Origin: Thiotrichales bacterium
GTDB taxonomy: Bacteria; Pseudomonadota; Gammaproteobacteria; SZUA-229
Assembly (NCBI GenBank): GCA_020341835.1
Contig: CP070838.1
Coordinates: forward strand, 2,111,530-2,159,984
DNA: 48,455 bases
Direction of reading: 5' to 3'
Shown: piece after piece, positions 15,550-23,054 of the stretch
How positions within the stretch are numbered: the first letter of the stretch is position 1
Layout: each line of letters opens with the position of its first letter
Notes under the pieces: generated by a model
What the model was told of the DNA's origin: nothing
Seen by the model: only the letters and a program-made list of their open reading frames with translations
The model's database searches: none
Position numbers and translations under genes: made by a program

Positions 15550-15846
15550 TTAAAGCCAGTGCTGTTCGATACTGGACACTGCCAGATCGCCGCCGGAGGA
15601 CGTCAGCAGCTGTTCGATACTGTCGATCTGCTGCTGCAGATAACGCCGGTTGTTTCCAACCAGACTGATAGCGATCGCCGAGCGTTGCCATTCGTCGAGA
15701 AACCCGGTTTCGGATACTGATGCATTGAACCTGGCACGCAGTCGATCGATCAGGCTTTTCACGGCGGCGCGCTTCTGCTTGAGTGAACGTGCGTGGGGTA
15801 TATGGCATTCCACCACGAGCAGTAGCACATGAATGGATTCTTCCAT
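15550..15846 (-). CDS. DUF503 (YlxP-like) protein
   Basis: This short protein of 98 residues fits the DUF503 family: an early strand HVLLLVVECHIP, then ARSLKQKRAAVKSLIDRLRARFNASVSE, then a C-terminal strand-helix. Family members are small ferredoxin-like-fold proteins, often near nusA/infB or rbfA in other bacteria and suspected to act in ribosome or RNA biology; no function is established. ATG 15846 fits family length. A GTG at 15870 overlapping the upstream stop (TAGTG) is an alternative that would couple it to the protease gene. The following 138 bp up to the DsrE-like gene hold nothing that I recognise. Confidence 0.72.
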   Translation of the reverse strand: MEESIHVLLLVVECHIPHARSLKQKRAAVKSLIDRLRARFNASVSETGFLDEWQRSAIAISLVGNNRRYLQQQIDSIEQLLTSSGGDLAVSSIEQHWL

Positions 15847-15869
15847 CGAGCCGGCCCCGGCAATCGACA

Positions 15870-18827
15870 CTACAGGTTGATAACATCCAGCCCCAGATTA
15901 CCCGCCTGCTCCAGCGTGGCAGCACTGGTAATGACCGCGGTACTGGCCTGGTCAGGATGCAGGTAGGTTTCGGTAACCCGTGCCAAATCGTCGAGCCTGA
16001 CTTTCAACACGTTTTGTCTGAATGCCTGCAGCTTGTCTGCACTTCGGCCATGGATCAGATTGTGGAAGGCCTGCCTGGCCTCGCCCGCTGGGGATCCGGG
16101 TTTATCGATGCTGCCGATAACGCCGAGTATGGCCTCTTCAACCATTCGCCATTCATGCTTGCCGGTCAGCATCCACTCAATCGCCCGATCGAAGTCATCC
16201 AGTGTCTCACTCAATCTTGGGTCACGGTAGGAGAAAAACCGGAATGCGGCGATATTGGTATCATGGCTGGCCCCGCCGCCATAGGCACCACCTTTCTCGC
16301 GTATCGCGGTGTGTAGAAATCCGTTCCTGAGGAAGCCGCCTAGCACCGACAGCGGCGCCGCGTCCGGGTGATCCATCGGTACCGTTTTATACGCACGTGC
16401 GCAGAAATTGACCTGGGTGTTGGTGATCCACATCTGCTTTACAGCATTATCCAGCGGGTCGGTCGTGAATGGTTGAAAAACCGGGTCCGGTTTTTCTTCA
16501 GTCCAGATCTTCTCGAAACCATTGACAACCGCATCCAGCTTTTCTTCTTCGGCAATAATCATGTACTGCCTGGGTGCTGCAACCAGTTTGTTGTGAACCT
16601 CGCTGAATCTGCCGGCAAGCTCACTGACAGCCCCCTGCTTGTTGGCATCATCGACAGCCTTGAGGATACGTATGCCTTCAAGACCATTGAAACGGTGGCC
16701 GAGTGAGGCCACCGGGCACATACCGCTGGAAGCTGCTGTCATTGCCAGTGTATGGCCGTTACCGGTCACGCTTTGCTCGCGACGCGCTCGCCGCTGCGAA
16801 ATCAGTTCACGAATGCGGTCGGCTTCATCGAAGCGAACACTGTGTATCGTCGCGTGCATCAATTCAGACAGCTTTTCGCTGTTGCGCTCGAGCGCCTTGC
16901 CGGAAAATACATAATAACCGCGCGTGTTCTGCACATCGTCACTGCGACCGCGAATACTCGACAGTGCGCTGATACCGCCGCTGACACCCGACTGCCAGTC
17001 CTGCACCTGCAGGTAATCCCGGTCACCGACCCCCAGCTCGGTCAGGCAACTGGAGTACAGCGGCAATACATCGAGCTGTTCAGGCTCAAGTGCAGGCAGC
17101 TCAGCCACCATTTCATGGTAAACCAGCCCGTTGGTACCCTGGGCATAAAGCTTCGAATCAGTCGCAGAAATTCTGCGCTCGATCGCTGCCGGTATTTTTA
17201 TCTCATTCGGTACATCCTCGAGACCGACTTTCGGCAAAACCTCGGCATCGTCTTCCTGCTGCTGGCGTAAAGCCAGCTCGGCGGCACGTTGGATCACCTG
17301 TGACTTTTCGTTATCGCTCATTGCAGCTTTCATGCGAGCAAGACGCTCGCGCTCCGCTTCGTCCTTGCGTGCACTCAACCCGGTATCGGGCCGCATGGTA
17401 AGACGGACACGGTGGGGATTGTCGAGCAGCAATTCGCGCACCAGTCGCTGAATATAGGTCGGATCCTTGATTTTCTCGCGGAGTGAATCGATTACCGGAT
17501 CCAGGTTGAGCAACTGGGACGGATCGGCCCGGTGAATCGCAGCTGACAGGCCACTCAGGATCAGCTGCAGGCCGTAGGGATAACCGTCACCACCAATTTC
17601 ACGCTGGCTCAGTTCCAGCTGGTGCAGCACAGCTTCGAGCTGATGTTGAGGAACACCGTTGTCGGCTACATCCTGCAACACATCCAGCACCAGTTTCTCG
17701 AACGCCTCGGCGCTGTCGGGATCACTGCCTTCGATACCACACATAAAGCACATTTCATAATTCGAGTCTTCCAGTCCACACAGGGGCGACGGTGCAGATC
17801 CGAGCGTGGTTGTTTCCAGGGCCTTGCGCAGCGGCGATGAACTGTTCTCCAGCAGTACGTGCGACAGCAGATTGGACTTCATCACTTCATCCAGTTCGGT
17901 GCTTGGTCCCAACAGCCAGCCAAGCACATGGTGTGTCTTGTGCTGGTCGGTCTCGCCTTCTACCACGTCGAATGCATAGATATCATCAACAACGACCGGT
18001 TCGTCGAAACGCTGCTCGTCGTCGACATGGATATTGATATCAAGTCTGTCAAAGTGCCTTAGTGCCTTATCTTCGAACTGCTGTTGATGTTCATGGGCCG
18101 GGATGTCACCGAAGGTCATGAAGATCGCATTACTCGGATGGTAATGTGTCTGATAGAACTCCCTGAGCTGCCGGTAACTCAGGTCCGGGATGTTCACCGG
18201 GTCGCCACCACTGTTGTAGTGGTAGGTTGTCGTCGGATAGAGTTTTTCACTCAGGGTCTGCCACAGCACGCTGACAGGGGAACTCATCGCCCCCTTCATT
18301 TCATTGAATACAACACCCTTGAATTCGAGATCACTCTGAGGGTTTTCAGGATCCGTAAACTCGACACGATGGCCTTCCTGCAGAAAATCGAGCTCATCCA
18401 GGCGGGAGAAAAACGCAGCGTCCAGGTAGACGTCGAGCAGGTTGTTGAAGTCTTTTCTGTTCTGACTGGAAAACGGGTACGCTGTCCAGTCACTGCTTGT
18501 GAATGCGTTCATGAATGTGTTCAGCGAGCGCCTTATCATCATGAAGAACGGGTCTCTGACCGGAAATTTTTCACTGCCGCAAAGCGCAGTATGTTCCAGT
18601 ATATGCGCAACTCCGGTTGAATCCATTGGCACCGTCCTGAAGGCAACCAGAAACACATTCTCGTTGTTATCCGCATCAATGTGATAATGCATGGCACCGG
18701 TTTCTTTGTGCCGGTATTCTTCAACTGTTACATTGAGTGAATCGATATGCTGGGAACGTATCCAGGTAAATGCAGGATGTGCATTGCCTTTTTGCGCTGG
18801 TGAGGATTGTGCGACTTGTATTGTCAT
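15870..18827 (-). CDS. PreP/Cym1-like M16C metalloprotease
   Basis: This 985-residue protein has the inverted zinc motif HILEH (His75, Glu78 base, His79) and the third ligand Glu176 in FNEMKG, and the four-domain length typical of presequence protease. PreP in mitochondria and plastids degrades free targeting peptides inside a closed chamber; bacterial relatives are thought to clear short unstructured peptides, including signal peptides. No signal peptide is visible, so it is cytosolic. It begins 1 nt after the stop of the methyltransferase gene (TAATATG), so they form one transcript. The reading frame is intact. Confidence 0.93.
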   Translation of the reverse strand: MTIQVAQSSPAQKGNAHPAFTWIRSQHIDSLNVTVEEYRHKETGAMHYHIDADNNENVFLVAFRTVPMDSTGVAHILEHTALCGSEKFPVRDPFFMMIRRSLNTFMNAFTSSDWTAYPFSSQNRKDFNNLLDVYLDAAFFSRLDELDFLQEGHRVEFTDPENPQSDLEFKGVVFNEMKGAMSSPVSVLWQTLSEKLYPTTTYHYNSGGDPVNIPDLSYRQLREFYQTHYHPSNAIFMTFGDIPAHEHQQQFEDKALRHFDRLDINIHVDDEQRFDEPVVVDDIYAFDVVEGETDQHKTHHVLGWLLGPSTELDEVMKSNLLSHVLLENSSSPLRKALETTTLGSAPSPLCGLEDSNYEMCFMCGIEGSDPDSAEAFEKLVLDVLQDVADNGVPQHQLEAVLHQLELSQREIGGDGYPYGLQLILSGLSAAIHRADPSQLLNLDPVIDSLREKIKDPTYIQRLVRELLLDNPHRVRLTMRPDTGLSARKDEAERERLARMKAAMSDNEKSQVIQRAAELALRQQQEDDAEVLPKVGLEDVPNEIKIPAAIERRISATDSKLYAQGTNGLVYHEMVAELPALEPEQLDVLPLYSSCLTELGVGDRDYLQVQDWQSGVSGGISALSSIRGRSDDVQNTRGYYVFSGKALERNSEKLSELMHATIHSVRFDEADRIRELISQRRARREQSVTGNGHTLAMTAASSGMCPVASLGHRFNGLEGIRILKAVDDANKQGAVSELAGRFSEVHNKLVAAPRQYMIIAEEEKLDAVVNGFEKIWTEEKPDPVFQPFTTDPLDNAVKQMWITNTQVNFCARAYKTVPMDHPDAAPLSVLGGFLRNGFLHTAIREKGGAYGGGASHDTNIAAFRFFSYRDPRLSETLDDFDRAIEWMLTGKHEWRMVEEAILGVIGSIDKPGSPAGEARQAFHNLIHGRSADKLQAFRQNVLKVRLDDLARVTETYLHPDQASTAVITSAATLEQAGNLGLDVINL

Positions 18828-18828
18828 A

Positions 18829-19500
18829 TTATCTGATTCTTGTGAGTTTGTAGGCTGTTTCAGTTAATGAAGTAAGACCACGCTGTTTAAATCTTGGTTC
18901 ATCCTCTAAAACGTTTTTAGCGGCAAGTTTCTCAATCCTGTAGTCGCCACTGTAAAGATCCTTCACCTCTTCTTCGGTGACCGAAAACGGAGGCCCTTCC
19001 ATTTCCCTGTCCGGGTACGTCAGGGTAATCAGCAGTGTACGCGTACCGGGCGGTTGCAGTGCCGTTATTTTTTCAACATAGCGTCTGCGCATATCGACTG
19101 GCAGTGCGATCAATGATGCACGATCGTAGATATCCGTGATATTGCCGATATCCTGTTCCTGCAAATCAAAAAAATCGGCAACCAGGATTTCCAGCCGATC
19201 GGTTTTATAGCTGTCATGGCCGTTGCGATCTGTTTTTTTGAAGTCCAGTGGCTCTCCGGCAACAAACTGCTCCACTGCCAGTTCACTAAACTCGACGCCA
19301 ACGACATCATAACCACTCTGCTGCAGCCACCACAGGTCCCTGGATTTCCCGCACAACGGCACGAACACCCGGAAACCCGCGCGCTTTTCCGGCGGCGGCC
19401 CCAGCTCGCCGTAATAATAGCCGAGATAAGGATTGATGTGCTGCTGGTGAAAGCCCGTTTCACCCCTGTCCCAGCGTTCAAGCCAGAAATCGATATCCAT
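18829..19500 (-). CDS. tpm: Thiopurine S-methyltransferase
   Basis: This 223-residue SAM-dependent methyltransferase matches bacterial TPMT. WLERWDRGETGFHQ is at the N-terminus (Trp-rich TPMT mark), VFVPLCGKSRDLWWL and VVGVEFSELAVEQF form the SAM-binding loops, and IYDRASLIALP lies in the middle. It adds methyl groups to thiols and, in Pseudomonas, to selenium and tellurium compounds, which links it to tellurite resistance. It is cytosolic. It lies 8 bp after the small unknown gene and 1 nt before the protease gene. The physiological substrate here is unknown. Confidence 0.93.
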   Translation of the reverse strand: MDIDFWLERWDRGETGFHQQHINPYLGYYYGELGPPPEKRAGFRVFVPLCGKSRDLWWLQQSGYDVVGVEFSELAVEQFVAGEPLDFKKTDRNGHDSYKTDRLEILVADFFDLQEQDIGNITDIYDRASLIALPVDMRRRYVEKITALQPPGTRTLLITLTYPDREMEGPPFSVTEEEVKDLYSGDYRIEKLAAKNVLEDEPRFKQRGLTSLTETAYKLTRIR

Positions 19501-19508
19501 CGACGGGA

Positions 19509-19793
19509 CTAAGCCTGATCGGGTTTCCAGATACCGAAGGCTTCCTGTGCGGGTTGCTGAGGTTTCATATCGGCCTCGACCTGGTCCAGCACCTGGCCCA
19601 TGAAGGTGCTCAGATCCTTCAGAAAGGCGTTTTTATCCAGGCCGGGATTCGTCTGATTCGCAAGCACATAGCCGATGATTGCCGACAGGTACTGCAGTGT
19701 CATCAGGTCATTGTCAGCGGAACTGTCGTGCTTTACCAGTACGTCTTTGACGTCTGCAATCAGTTCTCCGGAAAGTTGAATACCTGCACTCAT
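19509..19793 (-). CDS. Uncharacterised 94-residue protein
   Basis: I do not recognise the family. The protein is short, helical and soluble. LSGELIADVKDVLVKHD is followed by LMTLQYLSAIIGYVLANQT and a C-terminal helix with FGIWKPDQA at the end; it lacks Cys, signal peptide and membrane helix. ATG 19793 with AGGA ten bases upstream is preferred over a TTG at 19817 that would add eight residues. It is the first gene of the leftward set leading into tpm and the PreP-like protease, separated from tpm by 8 bp, and is divergent from the NIF3-like gene. Confidence 0.6.
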   Translation of the reverse strand: MSAGIQLSGELIADVKDVLVKHDSSADNDLMTLQYLSAIIGYVLANQTNPGLDKNAFLKDLSTFMGQVLDQVEADMKPQQPAQEAFGIWKPDQA

Positions 19794-19864
19794 GTCGGGA
19801 TTTTCCTGTCTGTTCAAAAGGTGTAGATTGTACGCTATCTATTCGAATTTCCAAAAACCAAACC

Positions 19865-20176
19865 ATGTATAAAATATGTGTATTCATCCCCGAGGACGCC
19901 GTCGATCGGGTCAAACAGGCCATGTTTGATGCCGGCGCCGGTAGAATCGGCGACTATGACAGCTGCTGCTGGCAGACGCAGGGTCAGGGCCAGTTCAGGC
20001 CGCTGGCCGGCAGCTCACCGTACATCGGCGAACAGGACAGGGTTGAAAAGGTTGCCGAGACCAGGGTCGAAATGGTTTGCGCCGACACCTGTATCAACGC
20101 GACCATTGCCGCATTGAAAACCAGCCACCCCTACGAGGAACCGGCCTATGACGTGTGGAAACTGGAAGATTTCTGA
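19865..20176 (+). CDS. NIF3/YqfO C-terminal-domain-like protein
   Basis: This 103-residue stand-alone copy resembles the CutA-like domain that is inserted in YqfO/NIF3 proteins. It has KICVFIPEDAVDRVKQAMFDAGAG at the start, then GQGQFRPLAGSSPYIG and HPYEEPAYDVWKLEDF at the end; the last motif is very typical. The function is unknown; older annotations call such proteins structural toxin protein RtxA without good reason. No clear ribosome binding site precedes the ATG. It is a single gene, convergent with lpxA. Confidence 0.76.
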   Translation: MYKICVFIPEDAVDRVKQAMFDAGAGRIGDYDSCCWQTQGQGQFRPLAGSSPYIGEQDRVEKVAETRVEMVCADTCINATIAALKTSHPYEEPAYDVWKLEDF

Positions 20177-20261
20177 AAGATTCCTGACCCAAGGACGCCA
20201 GGGCAAAGCGAATGCAAAGGGTTTATCGATTGCTCCCGGTATCCACTCGAAGAACCTGAGG

Positions 20262-21032
20262 TCAGCGAGTCCAGCCGCGTTCACTACTGCCGAGAAAATC
20301 GATCACCTGCTGGACCTCGGCATGCGATTGCGCCAGCTCAGACACGCGTTCGAGCTTTTCCTTCAAGGTGCCCCTGGCTTTCACCAGAATTTTATAGGTA
20401 TCCTGCAGGGCGCGTATTGTCTCGGGTTTGAATCCCTTGCGCACAAGGCCTTCCTTGTTGATGCCGCGTGCCCTGGCACGGTTACCTGCCACGGTAAAAT
20501 ACGGTAGCACATCCCTGTCCAGCGCCGTCGCGAATCCGGTGAAGCAGTATGAACCCAGTCGCGTGAATTGATGAACTGCAGTGAAGCCGCCAAGAATTGC
20601 AAAATCCTCCACGACGACATGCCCTGCCAGGGTGGCATTGTTGGCAAAAATGATGTTATTGCCGATGATACAGTCATGCGCAATGTGAACATAGGCCATA
20701 AACAGGTTGTCATTGCCTATTTGAGTCAGACTGTTGTCCTCCTCGGTGCCTCGGTGCATGGTAACGCACTCACGTATCGTGTTCCTGTCACCGATGACAA
20801 GTCTTGAATGCTCGCCATGATACTTAAGATCCTGAGGATCTTCGCCAATCGAGGCGAACTGGAATATCCTGTTGTCTTCGCCGATGGTTGTCGGACCCTT
20901 GATAACAACATGCGGGCCAATGACAGTTCGCGCACCGATCTCAACATCGGCACCCACGATACTGTAGGGCCCGATTTCTACGTCTTGTGCAATCCTGGCC
21001 GACTCATCAATGATTGCAGTCTCATGAATCAC
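20262..21032 (-). CDS. lpxA: UDP-N-acetylglucosamine O-acyltransferase, canonical copy
   Basis: This 256-residue trimeric left-handed beta-helix enzyme catalyses the first step of lipid A synthesis, moving a 3-hydroxyacyl chain from ACP to the 3-OH of UDP-GlcNAc in the cytosol. The hexapeptide repeats, the catalytic His pair (His116 and His119 in HIAHDC), MHRGT and GEDPQDLKY all match the enzyme. It follows fabZ by 5 bp and is the last gene of the envelope block. In Escherichia coli lpxB, rnhB and dnaE come next; here the block ends and a convergent gene follows. A divergent paralogue lies at 10612-11385. Confidence 0.96.
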   Translation of the reverse strand: MIHETAIIDESARIAQDVEIGPYSIVGADVEIGARTVIGPHVVIKGPTTIGEDNRIFQFASIGEDPQDLKYHGEHSRLVIGDRNTIRECVTMHRGTEEDNSLTQIGNDNLFMAYVHIAHDCIIGNNIIFANNATLAGHVVVEDFAILGGFTAVHQFTRLGSYCFTGFATALDRDVLPYFTVAGNRARARGINKEGLVRKGFKPETIRALQDTYKILVKARGTLKEKLERVSELAQSHAEVQQVIDFLGSSERGWTR

Positions 21033-21037
21033 GCAGT

Positions 21038-21484
21038 CTATTCCTTCTCAGTTGCTGCACACAGCATATCTGCGGTCGTAACCAGCTCGCCGTCCACTGT
21101 CGCTTCGCAGGTGAATTTCCAGATGCTTCGACTTTTCTTTTCAAGATTGACCTTGAGCATGAGCTGATCGCCCGGAATGACCTGCCGCTTGAAACGCACT
21201 TTATCGACGCCGACGAGCATATAAAGCAAATCATCCCGCGGCGTCTCACTCATGGTCCTGAATCCAAGCAAGCCTGTTGCCTGGGCCAGTGCTTCGATTA
21301 TCAGTACGCCGGGCATGATAGCTATCTGAGGAAAATGCCCCTGAAAAAAAGGTTCGGTAACGGTAACGTTCTTGATTGCGGTCAGTCGTTCACCCGGCAC
21401 GCATTCGAGCACTCTGTCCACCAGCAGAAAGGGATACCTGTGCGGTAGAAACTTCTTGATCTCTTCGGACAGCATCTCACTCAC
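21038..21484 (-). CDS. fabZ: 3-hydroxyacyl-ACP dehydratase FabZ
   Basis: This 148-residue hot-dog fold enzyme dehydrates 3-hydroxyacyl-ACP in fatty acid elongation. [13 protein letters not shown] and [17 protein letters not shown] carry the catalytic His (in GHFP) and, in the second helix, the catalytic Glu. In the usual GHFPxxPIMPGV the second Pro is Ala here, a small deviation in an otherwise standard protein. It competes with LpxA for 3-hydroxyacyl-ACP, and the gene sits between lpxD and lpxA as in most gammaproteobacteria. It is 20 bp from lpxD and 5 bp from lpxA. Confidence 0.96.
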   Translation of the reverse strand: MSEMLSEEIKKFLPHRYPFLLVDRVLECVPGERLTAIKNVTVTEPFFQGHFPQIAIMPGVLIIEALAQATGLLGFRTMSETPRDDLLYMLVGVDKVRFKRQVIPGDQLMLKVNLEKKSRSIWKFTCEATVDGELVTTADMLCAATEKE

Positions 21485-21504
21485 GGCAAATCTCCAGTCA
21501 ATTA

Positions 21505-22518
21505 TTATTTGTTCTTTAATTCCAGGGCCTTGATACGCTTTGCCAGTTCATCGAGTTGCTTGATCCAGCCGAGGATCCGGCGCCATTTTCTGACTTCAAC
21601 AACCGGTATAACGCCGGCGTACATACCCGGTTCGGTGATCGATTTGGCCACATTCGACCTGCCTGCGAGGACGACATTATCGGTGATTTCCACGTTGTCG
21701 CCTATACCCACACCGCCGCCAAGAACACAGTTTTTACCGATTTTGACCGAACCGGATAAACCGGTGTGCCCCGATATCGTCGTGTGTTCGCCAATATGGT
21801 CATTGTGGCCAAGCTGGATCTGGTTATCTATTTTTACACCGTCATCGACGATCGTATCACCGATGGCACCCCGGTCAATGGAGGTGTTGGCGCCAATTTC
21901 CACATCATTCCCGATGCGTACGCTGCCCAGCTGGGGGACTTTCAGGTAGGCATCCTTATCCCAGACGAATCCAAAGCCATCGGCGCCGATCACCGCACCG
22001 GAATGCAGGATAGTATTATTGCCAACGACACAGCCTTCACCAATGGTCACATTGGCAAACAGCCGGGTACCGGCACCAATTTTGACGTTTTTCTCCAGTA
22101 CGCATCCCGGCGATATCCAGCAACCCGCTCCGACGGAAACCCCGCTCTGGATAACCGTGCAGGCCTCGATTCTCGCGGAGGAATCAACCTCGGCATCATC
22201 CGCGATCACTGCGTGCGGTGAAATCCATGGCTCTACAACAGGTAATGGATTCAGCAATAATGCAACCCGGGAAAACACCGCACGCGGGTTATCGGTGAGC
22301 AGCGCAGGCGTGCCACAGTTGTGCGCCATTTTTTCCGTGATGATTACCGCGCTTGCATTAGTATCCTTCAGGAACCGGGTGTACTTCGAATTTGAAACAA
22401 AGACGATACTGCCCTGTTGGCCATCATTGATATCTGCAACCCTGTCGATAATGATGTCACCGGAGCCGGATAGGCCGGCCCCGGTCTTCTCAGCCAACTC
22501 TGCTAGCGTATATTGCAT
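21505..22518 (-). CDS. lpxD: UDP-3-O-(3-hydroxyacyl)glucosamine N-acyltransferase
   Basis: This 337-residue enzyme of the third lipid A step adds the N-linked 3-hydroxyacyl chain. An N-terminal uridine-binding domain (about 1-100) is followed by hexapeptide repeats, with the conserved core [24 protein letters not shown] (catalytic His) and [13 protein letters not shown], and a C-terminal helix. The frame opens with TTG-ATG; the ATG at 22518 is taken as start. It lies 6 bp from skp. Confidence 0.96.
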   Translation of the reverse strand: MQYTLAELAEKTGAGLSGSGDIIIDRVADINDGQQGSIVFVSNSKYTRFLKDTNASAVIITEKMAHNCGTPALLTDNPRAVFSRVALLLNPLPVVEPWISPHAVIADDAEVDSSARIEACTVIQSGVSVGAGCWISPGCVLEKNVKIGAGTRLFANVTIGEGCVVGNNTILHSGAVIGADGFGFVWDKDAYLKVPQLGSVRIGNDVEIGANTSIDRGAIGDTIVDDGVKIDNQIQLGHNDHIGEHTTISGHTGLSGSVKIGKNCVLGGGVGIGDNVEITDNVVLAGRSNVAKSITEPGMYAGVIPVVEVRKWRRILGWIKQLDELAKRIKALELKNK

Positions 22519-22527
22519 CAACCGGTT

Positions 22528-23043
22528 TTATTTCTTATTGAAGGCCTTCTTCATCCTGTCAAGGACTTTGCCAGAGATATCCAGCGCATCACTGGCATAG
22601 GCAACGCCCTCGCTGGTCAGTATCAGATCATATTTTTCCGCTTCGGCGATTTCGTTGATGATACTCCGTACCGACTCCTGCAGGGTGGCAAGCTCCTGAT
22701 TTCTCATTGTTGCTACTTCCTGCTGTAACACGGCTTCCTTCTGCTTGAATTCCTGAATCTTGGCGATAATGTTGTTTTTCGCTTCGTTCAGCTTGTCTTC
22801 GGTCATTACAAGCTCGTTACGCTTGTAGTTTTCCTGCATTTCATTTATTTCCTTTTCCATCTCCTGCAACTCGGTTTTACGACCACCAAATCGCTCAAGC
22901 ATGGAATCGTTGACCGCTTTCACCTGAGGTGCATCTGTCAGAATCTTCTCGACACTGACAAAGCCGATTTTGACAGCACCGGCCGCCATTACATTCGCTG
23001 ATGCAAACATCAGGATGAATAAAGTTGAAACTAAAGTTTTCAT
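22528..23043 (-). CDS. skp: Periplasmic chaperone Skp/OmpH
   Basis: This 171-residue protein has a signal peptide (about 20 residues, ending VMAA). The mature part KIGFVSVEKILTDAPQVK is followed by a long, highly charged helical hairpin (about 45-120), the tentacles of the trimeric Skp jellyfish, and a closing ALDISGKVLDRMKKAF. It holds unfolded outer-membrane proteins in the periplasm on the way to BamA, whose gene is 11 bp upstream. A GAGG ribosome binding site precedes the ATG. Confidence 0.92.
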   Translation of the reverse strand: MKTLVSTLFILMFASANVMAAGAVKIGFVSVEKILTDAPQVKAVNDSMLERFGGRKTELQEMEKEINEMQENYKRNELVMTEDKLNEAKNNIIAKIQEFKQKEAVLQQEVATMRNQELATLQESVRSIINEIAEAEKYDLILTSEGVAYASDALDISGKVLDRMKKAFNKK

Positions 23044-23054
23044 ATATTTTCCTC

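Noticed and set aside
15413..15925. 170-codon minus-strand frame across DUF503
   Set aside because: Overlaps the DUF503 gene in another frame and the protein is Arg-rich without family features; the DUF503 frame is the real one.
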